Shown here piece by piece: positions 52,536-61,172 of a stretch of 64,000 bases of DNA. Location of the stretch: the NCBI RefSeq assembly GCF_003097515.1, contig NZ_CP029188.1, forward strand, positions 6,988,531-7,052,530, given 5' to 3'. The translations under genes and the position numbers were made by a program. Every line of letters starts with the position of its first letter. Position 1 is the first letter of the stretch. The notes under the pieces are model-generated. The model saw only the letters and a program-made list of their open reading frames with translations, was not told where the DNA came from and did not search any database. The DNA comes from Streptomyces tirandamycinicus (GTDB lineage: Bacteria > Actinomycetota > Actinomycetes > Streptomycetales > Streptomycetaceae).

Positions 52536-52641
52536 AGGGGTTCCCCTTTGGTTCCGGAGCGTTCGGCGGCTGACGGGTGCTCGTTCCGTCGCTGCCGTTC
52601 GGTGCGAGCACCACTCTACATGACCAGAATCAAAAAGTGCA
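52536..52641 (-). promoter_or_regulatory. Element promoter/leader, diverged copy IV
   Basis: Minus strand: TGCACT at 52641-52636 and TAGAGT at 52618-52613, 17 bp apart; then a hairpin 52612-52576 with a perfect 8-bp stem GGTGCTCG/CGAGCACC and an inner CCG/CGG pair; then CCGAACGCTCC and AAAGGGG before GTG 52535. Confidence 0.65.
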
Positions 52642-52712
52642 CACCACGTCCAAGATTGAATGCGCGCCACGCATAAGAGGCGCGATAGATCAGGGGATTC
52701 CCGTTAAGGCTG

Positions 52713-52809
52713 TTGCGCACTGCCGGACAGGGTGTACAGTTCTTCTCGTTGGACGGCACGAGCGAGCCGGCCCAACACCAACGCTCCCAACCAACCAAAG
52801 GGGACACCC
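52713..52809 (+). promoter_or_regulatory. Element promoter/leader, copy II
   Basis: TTGCGC at 52713-52718, 16 bp, TACAGT at 52735-52740; hairpin at 52748-52776 (GTTGG/CCAAC, inner GGC/GCC, loop ACGAGCGA); ACGCTCC box; AAAGGGGACACC before ATG 52810. Confidence 0.75.
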
Positions 52810-53553
52810 ATGCCCGTCACCCTCGGCAAGGCCACCGACACCCCCACCGTCACCGGGCCGGCCCACCTGCACATCACCATCGCCCAGCTCCCCGACGGGC
52901 GTATCTCCAGCGTCGAGATCAGCGGCCCCGCCCCCGACAGCGAAGAGCTCTGGTACGACGAGCCGCGCGCCACCGTGTGGACCGGCCTCACCCCCGACGC
53001 AGACGACGACGACCGCGCGATGGCCACCAAGGTGCTCGACCTCGCCATGAGCCCCGAGTACCGCCAGACCAACGGCCACGACTGGGCCGAAGGCGAGCGC
53101 AACGCCTTCGCCTTCCACTTCGACCACACCGAAGAGCGCGCGTTCCTGCGCACCGTGGAAGCGCACCTCATCCGCGCCGGATACCTGGACGCGCACGTGG
53201 GCAGCGTCGCCTGCCACTCCTTCGGCCTCACCCTCGCGGGCAGCGCCGAGCACTACGCCTACAACGGTGACGGCGGCTGGCGCTTCGCAACCGAAGACTG
53301 CACCACCGCCGAAGGCGCATACGAGTACCGCGCCCCGATCGCCCCGGCCGACGCCACCCCCCGCCGCGTCGCCGCCGCGATCCTCGTGCACCTCGCCGAC
53401 GCCGGAGAGATCGAGCCCGCCGCACTCGCCCCGCTGCACCGCATCCCCGTCCGCTACGGCCTGTGGCGCATCACCAACTGGGCCCACTTCACCCGCCGCA
53501 TGGGCCAGCGGCTCGACCGCTACCGGCGCCGCATCACCGCCCGCACCCGCTAG
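52810..53553 (+). CDS. Uncharacterised element protein (247 aa), first gene of the rightward arm
   Basis: MPVTLGKATDTPTVTGPAHL then a beta-rich part and an acidic loop (TPDADDDDRAMATKVLDLAM). The middle has HFDHTEERAFLRTVEAHLIR, and the C-terminus is basic (RMGQRLDRYRRRITARTR). No fold recognised. Driven by leader copy II. Confidence 0.68.
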   Translation: MPVTLGKATDTPTVTGPAHLHITIAQLPDGRISSVEISGPAPDSEELWYDEPRATVWTGLTPDADDDDRAMATKVLDLAMSPEYRQTNGHDWAEGERNAFAFHFDHTEERAFLRTVEAHLIRAGYLDAHVGSVACHSFGLTLAGSAEHYAYNGDGGWRFATEDCTTAEGAYEYRAPIAPADATPRRVAAAILVHLADAGEIEPAALAPLHRIPVRYGLWRITNWAHFTRRMGQRLDRYRRRITARTR

Positions 53554-53560
53554 CCCCGGC

Positions 53561-53589
53561 GGGGCGCGCCGCACCCCCCGGCGCGCCCC
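53561..53589. terminator. Hairpin terminator
   Basis: GGGGCGCGCC stem, 9-nt loop, 7 bp after the gene stop. Confidence 0.7.
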
Positions 53590-53776
53590 GGCCTGCCCGA
53601 TGAGACCCCCGCCCCGCGCGCGCATAGGACGGTCTCACGAGTTCCACGAGCGTCCCTTTCCGCTGGTCACAGCATTGCCCTTCGTCGTGCCCGCATCGAG
53701 CCGCGGCGCCCTGGTCGCGACCCGGTGCGGGGATGCACGAGCGCCCCACCCACCTATGGCCCTTGGAGGTCTGTAC

Positions 53777-53914
53777 ATGTTCGGCAAGTCTCCTGACGAC
53801 GAGCGTCCCGTCACCCGCAAGGAGTTCCGCTTCCTCGCGCTCAGCACGGCCGGTGGCTTCATCTGCACTTCCCTCGCGCTGGCCTGCCTCCTGGCGCTGG
53901 ACTTCACGGGCTGA
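53777..53914 (+). CDS. Small single-pass membrane protein (45 aa)
   Basis: MFGKSPDDERPVTRKEFRFL cytoplasmic head, one helix (GGFICTSLALACLLALDF). CCCTTGGAGG ribosome site. Size and shape like small phage membrane proteins; function unknown. Confidence 0.6.
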   Translation: MFGKSPDDERPVTRKEFRFLALSTAGGFICTSLALACLLALDFTG

Positions 53915-54073
53915 TCCGTCAGTCGGGGCCGGGGCGTGCGCCCGTCGCCCGCCCCGGCCCCGGCCCCCGACCGCGCCGCTTGTCCGTCGCGGCCGTGTGC
54001 AGGGCGCGCCGTAAGCGAGTCCTGCCGGTCATCCTTCGCGCCCGGTCCCCATCCCGAACCATCTGGAGTAGCT

Positions 54074-54667
54074 GTGTCCGTTCTGCCGTACGTCCCTGCC
54101 GTGTTCACACCGGGGGACCGCATCACGCTCGCCCAGGAGACCCACACCCGCGACGAGCGCGGCCACTGGGCGTGCGACACGCCGCTGTGCCCGTCCTCCT
54201 TCACCGACGACGAGATGCGGCGCTTCTTCGCCGACCCGCGCACCCTTGCCCAGGTCGGGCCGCTGATGATCGCCCCGGCTGACCTTGCGCCCGGTGACCC
54301 GCTGCCCGGCCGTGTCGTGGAGAGCGGGGAGGACCCGTTCGAGCTCAGCCGCCCGTACCTCATGGCCGGTACCGCCGGTCCGTCGCACATGCCGTTCCAG
54401 CCGCTCCGCGATGACGTGCCGGGCCCGTGGGGCTTCGGGCAGCGGACGCGCGTCAGCCACAAGCCGCTCGCCCGCATGCGGTGCTGGCAGATGACGCTGA
54501 CGCCGACGGGCGTTGTGTGGCTCCGTCTCCCGAGCGGCACCGGCACGTACGCGTACATCCCGGCCGACGAGCCCGGCGCCGAGCAGATCGAGGCGCTGAT
54601 GACCGTGGCCGTGCTGCGCGCCGCGTTCCCGGCCGGGGCCGTGGCGATCGAGCCCGACCGGATCTGA
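54074..54667 (+). CDS. Uncharacterised element protein (197 aa)
   Basis: Starts VSVLPYVPAVFTPGDRITLA and contains HWACDTPLCPSSFTDDEMRR and YLMAGTAGPSHMPFQPLRDD. Mixed alpha/beta look. GTG after TGGAG. A duplicated intergenic block (53925-54012) lies before it. No family recognised. Confidence 0.6.
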   Translation: MSVLPYVPAVFTPGDRITLAQETHTRDERGHWACDTPLCPSSFTDDEMRRFFADPRTLAQVGPLMIAPADLAPGDPLPGRVVESGEDPFELSRPYLMAGTAGPSHMPFQPLRDDVPGPWGFGQRTRVSHKPLARMRCWQMTLTPTGVVWLRLPSGTGTYAYIPADEPGAEQIEALMTVAVLRAAFPAGAVAIEPDRI

Positions 54668-54675
54668 CTCGGGCC

Positions 54676-54710
54676 CCGGCGGGGGCGTACCGCCCGTGCG
54701 CCCCCGCCGG
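54676..54710. terminator. Hairpin terminator
   Basis: CCGGCGGGGGCG stem of 12 bp, 11-nt loop, just after the 54074-54667 gene. Confidence 0.65.
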
Positions 54711-54761
54711 CCTGCTGCTCCACCTTCTCCCGTCCCTGTGAGCCCTTGGAGGACTCGACCC

Positions 54762-55568
54762 ATGAGCACCGCCGTTACGCCCCAGATGCGCCCGTACGTC
54801 GCCGCCATTCACGATGCGCTGAGAGCCGTGGAGGAGCGCGCCAGCACGGAGACGCTCGGGAAGCTGAGCGCGGCCCTGCGCAACGTCCCGGGCAACGAGC
54901 TGGGCGACGTCGCGTTCAGGGCCGTCGACCGCGCCGACCGGCTCGCCACGCACGCCATGGACAGCGACGAGTTCGAGGCTGTGCGCCGCGTGGAGACGGC
55001 CGTGTCTCAGCTCATCCACGACGGGCCCACGGGGGCCGTGCAGGACGACCCGGCGTTCGTCGCTCTGCTGGAGCTGGTCTCCACGTGCATCGCCCACACC
55101 GACGAGAGCGCATCCGTGTTCGCCAAGGCGTGGGACCGCGCGTACTGGCACGGCGTGGAGGCCCTGTCGATCGTGATGCGCGTGGTCCGTCGCGAAGAGG
55201 TGGGCACCGGCGAGTTCGACCGGCGGATGACCGCGTTCCTCACCGCCGCGCGGCGCGCCATCGCGTACCGGGCGCTGAGCGAGGCCCGTGACGCCGTGGC
55301 GCTCGCGGCCGCCGACTTCGGCCTGTTCCCCATCGGCGGCCGTCAGGCCGTGGCCGATGACGAGCACGCGTGGACGCGCCGTATCGGCTCAGCGCTGTAC
55401 CGGTTCACCGTCACCCGGCCGTACAACGGCGACGGCGCCCCGCTCGGCCTGGTCGTGGCCGTACGCATCGGCCCCAGCAATGCCGTGGAGCGGCACGCCC
55501 TTGCGCTGTCCCCGTACGCGAGCGAGAAGCGCCGCAACGCCGTGGGAGAGGCGCTGTACCGCATCTGA
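54762..55568 (+). CDS. Uncharacterised helical element protein (268 aa)
   Basis: Mostly helical (IHDALRAVEERASTETLGKL; FRAVDRADRLATHAMDSDEF) with a beta C-terminus (GLVVAVRIGPSNAVERHALA). CCCTTGGAGG ribosome region. Unknown function. Confidence 0.6.
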   Translation: MSTAVTPQMRPYVAAIHDALRAVEERASTETLGKLSAALRNVPGNELGDVAFRAVDRADRLATHAMDSDEFEAVRRVETAVSQLIHDGPTGAVQDDPAFVALLELVSTCIAHTDESASVFAKAWDRAYWHGVEALSIVMRVVRREEVGTGEFDRRMTAFLTAARRAIAYRALSEARDAVALAAADFGLFPIGGRQAVADDEHAWTRRIGSALYRFTVTRPYNGDGAPLGLVVAVRIGPSNAVERHALALSPYASEKRRNAVGEALYRI

Positions 55569-55571
55569 CCG

Positions 55572-55609
55572 CCCGTCCGGCCGGGCGCCCGTCGTCCCGG
55601 CCGGACGGC
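55572..55609. terminator. Hairpin terminator
   Basis: CGTCCGGCCGGG stem of 12-14 bp, ~10-nt loop, right after the 54762-55568 gene. Confidence 0.7.
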
Positions 55610-55652
55610 CCCCACCATCCGCGTTCCGCCCGCACCTTCCCGGAGGCTCCCC

Positions 55653-56516
55653 GTGTCCGTACAGACGTCGCCCGTTGCCCTCGCCCGTCAGATCCTGTCC
55701 GCCGCATCCCTGCCCGTGATCGACGGGGAGCCGCTGGAGGACTCCCGCGGCTACCAGCTGCGGGAGAACTCCGACGGGACGGTCACGGTCTGCCCGGTAC
55801 TCGACGGCCGGCCCGGCGCCCCCGCCAATCCCGTGTTCCGTGGCGGCTCCATGAGCGAGTGGCGCGCCATGAACCGTGCCGCGCTGGACGCGGTGACCGC
55901 CGAAGGGTGGGAGCGCACCGGCGACACGTGGGACGGCAATGTCTTCCGCGCCCCGGCGGGCCCGCTGGCGCCGATGGTGAAGGAGACCATCCACGTCCTG
56001 GAGCGCGACGGGCAGCCCGGCTACGCCCGGTTCGACGTGTCCCCGTACATGGGCGCCGTCAGTATTGACGTCGCGGGCGGCTGGAACTGCCGGGAGCTGT
56101 CCATCAGTGACGTGGCGCTGCCCGCGCTGCACGCTGCCGGGTTCGACGTCTCGACCGTCCATGAGGGCGAAGGGGCCGAGCGGCGGGAGTGGGGCACGCT
56201 TCACCACCTGGTCGTGCGGCCCCCGGTCGAGCGGCGGGAGGAGTGGGCGCTGGCGCACACGGTGCGCCGTCTCCTCCAGAGCAAGCACACGCACGTCGGG
56301 TGGAACGTCCACATGAAGCCCGCGCTGCCCGAGCGCCTGCCGGAGGACGCGGCCCCGGACGCGCACCGTGGCGCGCTGTTCTTCCGGTTCGACGGTCACG
56401 CCGTCCACGGCCCCCGGGACTTCGACCACACGCTTCAGGACGCCGGATACGTCCTCGGCCCGTCCCGGCACGAGTGGTGGCGCAACGTCCGCATCCTGCG
56501 GCCCGCCGCGCCGTAG
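55653..56516 (+). CDS. Uncharacterised element protein (287 aa)
   Basis: MSVQTSPVALARQILSAASL start, a beta-rich middle (GNVFRAPAGPLAPMVKETIH; YMGAVSIDVAGGWNCRELS), and a C-terminal HVGWNVHMKPALPERLPEDA. GTG after CGGAGG. No domain recognised. Confidence 0.6.
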   Translation: MSVQTSPVALARQILSAASLPVIDGEPLEDSRGYQLRENSDGTVTVCPVLDGRPGAPANPVFRGGSMSEWRAMNRAALDAVTAEGWERTGDTWDGNVFRAPAGPLAPMVKETIHVLERDGQPGYARFDVSPYMGAVSIDVAGGWNCRELSISDVALPALHAAGFDVSTVHEGEGAERREWGTLHHLVVRPPVERREEWALAHTVRRLLQSKHTHVGWNVHMKPALPERLPEDAAPDAHRGALFFRFDGHAVHGPRDFDHTLQDAGYVLGPSRHEWWRNVRILRPAAP

Positions 56517-56654
56517 CCCTGCCCGGCCGGGGCGCGCCCGTCGCCCGCCCCGGCCCCGCCCGCTGTTCCCTCCCCTCGGCCGTGCCCGTCGCGGCCGTGA
56601 GCAGGGCGCACCGTGCCCCCGCCGTACCGACCGAACCCCCTTGGAGATGACCTC

Positions 56655-57281
56655 GTGTCCACCATGACCTCGACCGTCCCGGCCGTGCAGCCGGCCATGT
56701 TCCCCCCGCCGTCCGTCCCGCTACTCTTCGCCGATGGCGACCGCTACGTGTGGACGCACACCGGGGACGTGTGGACCCGCACCAACGGGTCGTGGGTGCC
56801 GTCCCGGTACGACGGGCTGAACGACGGCCAGGACGACGGCACCGGCTGGTGGTCCGACGCCCAGGTGAGCGCTGCTCTGGGCCGGGCCATTGCGAACTGG
56901 GACGTGCGGCAGCGGTTCGTGCCCGCCGCCCCGGGCCCCGCCCTGCCGGGGCGGACGCTGCTCGCGCTTCCGCCCATGCGCGACTCCGCGCAGTACGTGA
57001 CCGAGCACCAGGGGTCGGGGCTGCTCGTGCCGCTGCGGGACCTGGTGGCGCAGCATGACGAGGACGCGGCGTACGACGTTCCCGGCGTCATCCCCGGCGA
57101 CAGGATGCGGGACGTCGTGATGGAAGTCGTCAGCCAGCAGCGACGGCCGCGCGCCACGTACGACGAAGCCGCGGGGCGGGTGTACGTCCGGTACGACCTG
57201 CCCGTGGACCTGTACGGCCGTCCGGCGATCGTGGAGTGCCTGCACGTGTTCGTGCTCACCGCGACCCCGGCGGAGGCGTAG
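56655..57281 (+). CDS. Uncharacterised element protein (208 aa)
   Basis: VSTMTSTVPAVQPAMFPPPS head, then a Trp-rich part (DRYVWTHTGDVWTRTNGSWV; GTGWWSDAQVSAALGRAI) and a beta-like C-terminus (YDEAAGRVYVRYDLPVDLYG). CCTTGGAG ribosome site. No family recognised. Confidence 0.6.
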   Translation: MSTMTSTVPAVQPAMFPPPSVPLLFADGDRYVWTHTGDVWTRTNGSWVPSRYDGLNDGQDDGTGWWSDAQVSAALGRAIANWDVRQRFVPAAPGPALPGRTLLALPPMRDSAQYVTEHQGSGLLVPLRDLVAQHDEDAAYDVPGVIPGDRMRDVVMEVVSQQRRPRATYDEAAGRVYVRYDLPVDLYGRPAIVECLHVFVLTATPAEA

Positions 57282-57283
57282 CC

Positions 57284-57577
57284 GTGGCAAACGCGAAGGA
57301 GCGCGGCCGGCTCGGGGACATCCTCATGCGGGAGCTGTGCGAGTACATCACCGCCCTCACCGAGGCAGGGCACGACTGGGAAGCCGTCTGGGCCTGGGCT
57401 GTGTGGCCCCCGGACAGCCGTCTCCGCTGGTTGCATGGCCGGTTCCTGCTCGCGCGGGAGTGCGCAGCCATGATCGGTCACCGCTTCACCGACGAGGAGA
57501 TCACCCAGTTCGGTCGGGAGCAACTGGCCTACCTCGCGCAGTACCCGGCCGGGCTGCCGAGCCTGACCGATGAGTGA
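57284..57577 (+). CDS. Uncharacterised element protein (97 aa)
   Basis: Helical (GRLGDILMRELCEYITALTE; RFLLARECAAMIGHRFTDEE) with a conserved-looking WEAVWAWAVWPP. GTG 57284, 2 bp after the previous stop; overlaps the next gene by 8 bp, so 56655, 57284 and 57570 form one unit. Confidence 0.6.
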   Translation: MANAKERGRLGDILMRELCEYITALTEAGHDWEAVWAWAVWPPDSRLRWLHGRFLLARECAAMIGHRFTDEEITQFGREQLAYLAQYPAGLPSLTDE

Positions 57578-57917
57578 ACGATCCTGGGCCCGCGCGCAGT
57601 TGGTGCTGCACGCGGACGCCCTCCGGTACGACCTTGCCCGTCGGCTTCGCGGCACCGTCGAAGCCGACGGAACGGTCGAGACTCGGCGCATCCGGGCCGT
57701 CGTGACCGTCATCGCCGTCCGGGCCGGCCTGGTGCGCGTCACCATCCGCCGCCACGACCGTGCCCGCCCGCCCCTGACCGTCGAGATGCCCGTAGAGGGC
57801 ATCGACGTGGGCGCCGTGGCCGCTGCTGCCCGTGCTGTCGCCCGACGCCCGTGGCAGGCCCGGATCGCCGCTCTTGGCCCTCTTCTTCACGTCCCCTTCC
57901 GTAAAGATCAGGAGTGA
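57570..57917 (+). CDS. Uncharacterised basic element protein (115 aa)
   Basis: Helix ARAQLVLHADALRYDLARRL, then basic beta segments (RRIRAVVTVIAVRAGLVRVT). Unknown function; possibly RNA/DNA-binding by charge. Overlaps the gene before it by 8 bp. Confidence 0.55.
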   Translation: MSERSWARAQLVLHADALRYDLARRLRGTVEADGTVETRRIRAVVTVIAVRAGLVRVTIRRHDRARPPLTVEMPVEGIDVGAVAAAARAVARRPWQARIAALGPLLHVPFRKDQE

Positions 57918-57922
57918 TCAGC

Positions 57923-59002
57923 ATGACCAGCAATCTGCCGCGCACCGTGTTCCGGTCCGTAGAGCTCACCGCCCGTGTGACGACGCTGCTCGCCCGCACG
58001 CTGCCGGAGTGCGGCCCCGGTGGGCAGGACGGTTTCCGCGTCACGTCGCACGACTACCAGGAGCCGCGCCGGATGTTCGTCCGCTGGTACGACGATGGAC
58101 GGAAGGACGGTGTCGAGCAGTACCGCGCCCAGATCGCCGACACGCTCGCCCGTGAGGGGTACGCCGTGACGCTGCCGCCCGGCTGCTGGGACGTGTACGT
58201 GGCGGACCGGCCGGTGAACACCTCCGGGCCCCGGTACGCGCCCATACCTTCCGATCTGCCGTTCGGTGACCCGTGGGTGGTCGTAGACCAGTGGACGCGT
58301 GCGGAGGTGACCACCGCGGCGACGGAGGAGGAGGCGAAGGCGGCAGCGATGCGCGCCGAGCGGCGCCACGCCCTCACCGACGCCCGCATGGTCACCGCGC
58401 CGGAGTTGCACGACCACCTGGTGCGCGCGGACGAGCTGCTGGGCGACGGGCTGACGTGGCTGCGGCGCGAGGTGCATGCCGTCACCCGGTACGGGGCGAT
58501 CGTACGGCGCGAGCGGATAGACGCCCTGGTGCAGGTGGCGAACGCGCTGCGGGCCGGTCGGGCGGTCACGGAGGTGGGCCGCATGGTGGCTTGGGCGGAA
58601 CCGGTGCCGATGCTGACCCGGGCGCATCCGCCGCTGACCTACGACGTGCAGTGGGTGCCGAAGAGCGCCGCCCCGGCCGTCGGGTACTTCCCCAGCCCGG
58701 CATGGCAGCGGGGCCCGGCGGAGAACGCGGCGATCACGCTGCTGATCGAAGGCGGGTTGCAGCCGGTCGTGTACGGCGAGTCCGTCGGTGACGGCGCATG
58801 GATGTGCGAGCAGAACGGGTTCATGGTGAGCGCCGCCGACCCGACCAACCTGTCCGTGCCCGGTATCCACGTTGACGCCATCGGCCAGTCGGCACACGAG
58901 CAGCAGGAACGGGTGCCGGAGGTGCTGCGCGGGGCCGGCTGGAGGGTTGAGGGCGACCGTGGTTGGGCTGGCGCGTGGACGGCGTTCCCGCCGGCCGGGT
59001 AG
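57923..59002 (+). CDS. Uncharacterised element protein (359 aa)
   Basis: N-terminal half with FRVTSHDYQEPRRMFVRWYD and WDVYVADRPVNTSGPRYAP; a helical middle rich in Ala/Glu/Arg (TTAATEEEAKAAAMRAERRH); C-terminal part similar in style (GGLQPVVYGESVGDGAWMCE). ATG after TCAGGAG. No domain recognised. Confidence 0.62.
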   Translation: MTSNLPRTVFRSVELTARVTTLLARTLPECGPGGQDGFRVTSHDYQEPRRMFVRWYDDGRKDGVEQYRAQIADTLAREGYAVTLPPGCWDVYVADRPVNTSGPRYAPIPSDLPFGDPWVVVDQWTRAEVTTAATEEEAKAAAMRAERRHALTDARMVTAPELHDHLVRADELLGDGLTWLRREVHAVTRYGAIVRRERIDALVQVANALRAGRAVTEVGRMVAWAEPVPMLTRAHPPLTYDVQWVPKSAAPAVGYFPSPAWQRGPAENAAITLLIEGGLQPVVYGESVGDGAWMCEQNGFMVSAADPTNLSVPGIHVDAIGQSAHEQQERVPEVLRGAGWRVEGDRGWAGAWTAFPPAG

Positions 59003-59069
59003 CCGAGCGCGCCTGTTCCCCGGGGGAACACCTTGGGCGGGGGCCCGGGACGTGCGCGGGCCCCTACCC

Positions 59070-59163
59070 CCATCGTCGGACACGGTGTACAGTTTTGCTT
59101 GTTGGACGGCACGAGCGAGCCGGACCAACGCCAACGCTCCGCATCAACCAGGAAGGCACCGCT
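59070..59163 (+). promoter_or_regulatory. Element promoter/leader, copy III
   Basis: GGTGTACAGTTTTG with TACAGT at 59088-59093; hairpin 59101-59129 (GTTGG/CCAAC, inner GGC/GCC, loop ACGAGCGA); CCAACGCTCC box; AGGAAGG before GTG 59164. Confidence 0.75.
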
Positions 59164-59958
59164 GTGCCCACACTCACGAGCACCGACTTCACCGCCTCGG
59201 CCGTGCTGGAAGCCACGCGCACGGTCCTCGGTACCGGCTGGCAGACGTTCCCCGCCCACAACGGCCAGATCCAGGGCACCGTGCGGTCCGACCACGGCCA
59301 CCGCATCGAACTCCTCGGCGCCAACTGCGGCTTCGTCTACGCCGCCGCCATGCTGCCGGACGGCACCCGCTTCGAGGCCAACGCCGCACCCACCGCGCCG
59401 ACCGCAGCCGCCTACGGCGTCGCCCTGGCCCAGCTCATCGCCCGGACCCTCGCGCCCGCCCACAACGCGCTCAGCGAGACCCGGGCGAACGTCGGCAAGA
59501 TCCGGGCCGCCATCGGCCGCGACGTCACGACGCACTGGAGCTTCGGCCGCGCGACGACCAGCTGGGCGCTCCGCGACGGCGGCCGCGCCCTGCACCACAC
59601 CGAGCCGCGCCCCGCGCACCTGGGTGACCCGCCCCAAGGGCCCGGCGCCGAGTCGTGGGTGAGGTTCACGGACCTCAACCCCGACCAGGTCGAAACGGTG
59701 CTCCGCGCGATCGACACCACCAGCGACGACGTGCGGCAGCACGCCCCGGTACACGGCCTGTTCGCCCAGCGGATGAAGGCCGCAGCGCCCGGACTGCGCC
59801 CCCTGGACACCGTGCGATTCGCGCAGTGGGGCCGCCAGACCATCGCCCTGGGCATCGACGGGCTGGTCAAGGTCGAGTTCGTCGCCGCCTGCCACTCGAC
59901 CAACGTCACCGTGACCGGCTCGATCGACAGCCAGGTCCGCGCGGCCGCCGCTCTCTGA
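59164..59958 (+). CDS. Uncharacterised element protein (264 aa) behind leader copy III
   Basis: VPTLTSTDFTASAVLEATRT start, beta segment GHRIELLGANCGFVYAAAML, helical middle, C-terminal FVAACHSTNVTVTGSIDSQV. Unknown fold; leader-type promoter suggests the same regulon as the genes at 48252 and 52810. Confidence 0.65.
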   Translation: MPTLTSTDFTASAVLEATRTVLGTGWQTFPAHNGQIQGTVRSDHGHRIELLGANCGFVYAAAMLPDGTRFEANAAPTAPTAAAYGVALAQLIARTLAPAHNALSETRANVGKIRAAIGRDVTTHWSFGRATTSWALRDGGRALHHTEPRPAHLGDPPQGPGAESWVRFTDLNPDQVETVLRAIDTTSDDVRQHAPVHGLFAQRMKAAAPGLRPLDTVRFAQWGRQTIALGIDGLVKVEFVAACHSTNVTVTGSIDSQVRAAAAL

Positions 59959-59966
59959 CGCTCCCG

Positions 59967-59994
59967 GCCGGGGAGGGATCGCCACCTCCCCGGC
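59967..59994. terminator. Hairpin terminator
   Basis: GCCGGGGAGG stem of 10 bp, 8-nt loop, 8 bp after the gene stop. Confidence 0.7.
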
Positions 59995-60079
59995 ACCGCA
60001 CACCTCTATCCCCCTTCCCTACCGGCGTGGCCGGCGTGCCCGCGCACCGCCGCGCCCTGCCCGAACCCGGAGCATCCCC

Positions 60080-61078
60080 ATGACCCCTGACGCTTTCGCC
60101 CGACTGTCCACCGGCGCCCGCCACGACGCGCTGCGCGTGGTGCGGCGGATGCAACTCGCCGACGCGCTGGAGAGCGCCCGCGCGGAGCTCGACGCCGCCC
60201 GCGAGACCCGCCGCATGACGAGCACCAAGCTCGACCAAGTGACGGCCCACGCCGAGAAGCTGGCCGGGCACAGCCTGATCTACCCGTACTCCCAGGACAG
60301 GCAGGACCAGCGGACGCACGTCGAAGCGCAGATCACGGAGCTGACGAGGACGGACACGCACGCCAAGGCGCACAAGGCCGCCGCCAACGTCGTGTACGAG
60401 TCCGCTCGGCTGGAGCTCGCGAAGCTGACCCGCCGCTCGCCGCGCGGCAACGAGGAGGCGCAGCGCTTCGCCCGTGTGCTGCGGCACCTGCCCCTGGACG
60501 TGATGACCCAGTTGGTGCACGCCTCGAGCTACACCGTGACCCGGCTGTCCCTGGACCAGGGCGCCGCTGGCGGCTCTTGGGGGACGGTCGATTCTCGCAC
60601 CGTACGCCGCTCCCGGGTGCGCTCCATGCTCTCCGCATGGGCCAGGGAGCCGCAGACGTACATCCTGCGCGACGCGGACGGCCAGCTGTTCATCGCTGCC
60701 CCGTCGATCCTGCTTGAGCTCGTCCCCGACGACCTCGCGGCCCCGCCCACCGAGGGCGACGCGCTGAGGGCCGCACTCGACGTCTACGGCATGACCGCGC
60801 GCAAGGACAGCGAAGGCGGCGTCACGTGGCTCGTGGTCCAGGTCGACCCGGAGGACGAGCCGTACGGCGGGCCGCACTTCCGCATCTCCTCCGGCGGGCA
60901 CGCGGACCGTCCGGCCTCCGCCCATGACGAGCTGTGGGGCGCCTCGCTCTACGACGCGGACGGCGCCTACGTGACCACGCTCGACGCCGCGCCGGCGGGC
61001 TCCACCCTCGCCGAGGACAGCGCGCACATCGCTGGCGCCATCGCCACCTATGTCTGGGCCGTGCTCACCCAGCAGTGA
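60080..61078 (+). CDS. Uncharacterised coiled-coil element protein (332 aa)
   Basis: Long helical N-terminal half (LADALESARAELDAARETRR; THVEAQITELTRTDTHAKAH), then an alpha/beta C-terminal half (GVTWLVVQVDPEDEPYGGPH; AHIAGAIATYVWAVLTQQ). No recognised domain. ATG after CGGAG. Confidence 0.62.
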   Translation: MTPDAFARLSTGARHDALRVVRRMQLADALESARAELDAARETRRMTSTKLDQVTAHAEKLAGHSLIYPYSQDRQDQRTHVEAQITELTRTDTHAKAHKAAANVVYESARLELAKLTRRSPRGNEEAQRFARVLRHLPLDVMTQLVHASSYTVTRLSLDQGAAGGSWGTVDSRTVRRSRVRSMLSAWAREPQTYILRDADGQLFIAAPSILLELVPDDLAAPPTEGDALRAALDVYGMTARKDSEGGVTWLVVQVDPEDEPYGGPHFRISSGGHADRPASAHDELWGASLYDADGAYVTTLDAAPAGSTLAEDSAHIAGAIATYVWAVLTQQ

Positions 61079-61087
61079 CCCGGAGCG

Positions 61088-61130
61088 CCGCACTGCCCGC
61101 CCGCGCCCCGGCACGGGCGGGGGTGTGCGG
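61088..61130. terminator. Hairpin terminator
   Basis: CCGCAC plus CCCGCCCG arms with small mismatches, ~10-nt loop, right after the gene. Confidence 0.65.
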
Positions 61131-61172
61131 AACCCCGGTTCCCCCCTACCCCACCACCGCGAAAGGCCCCCC

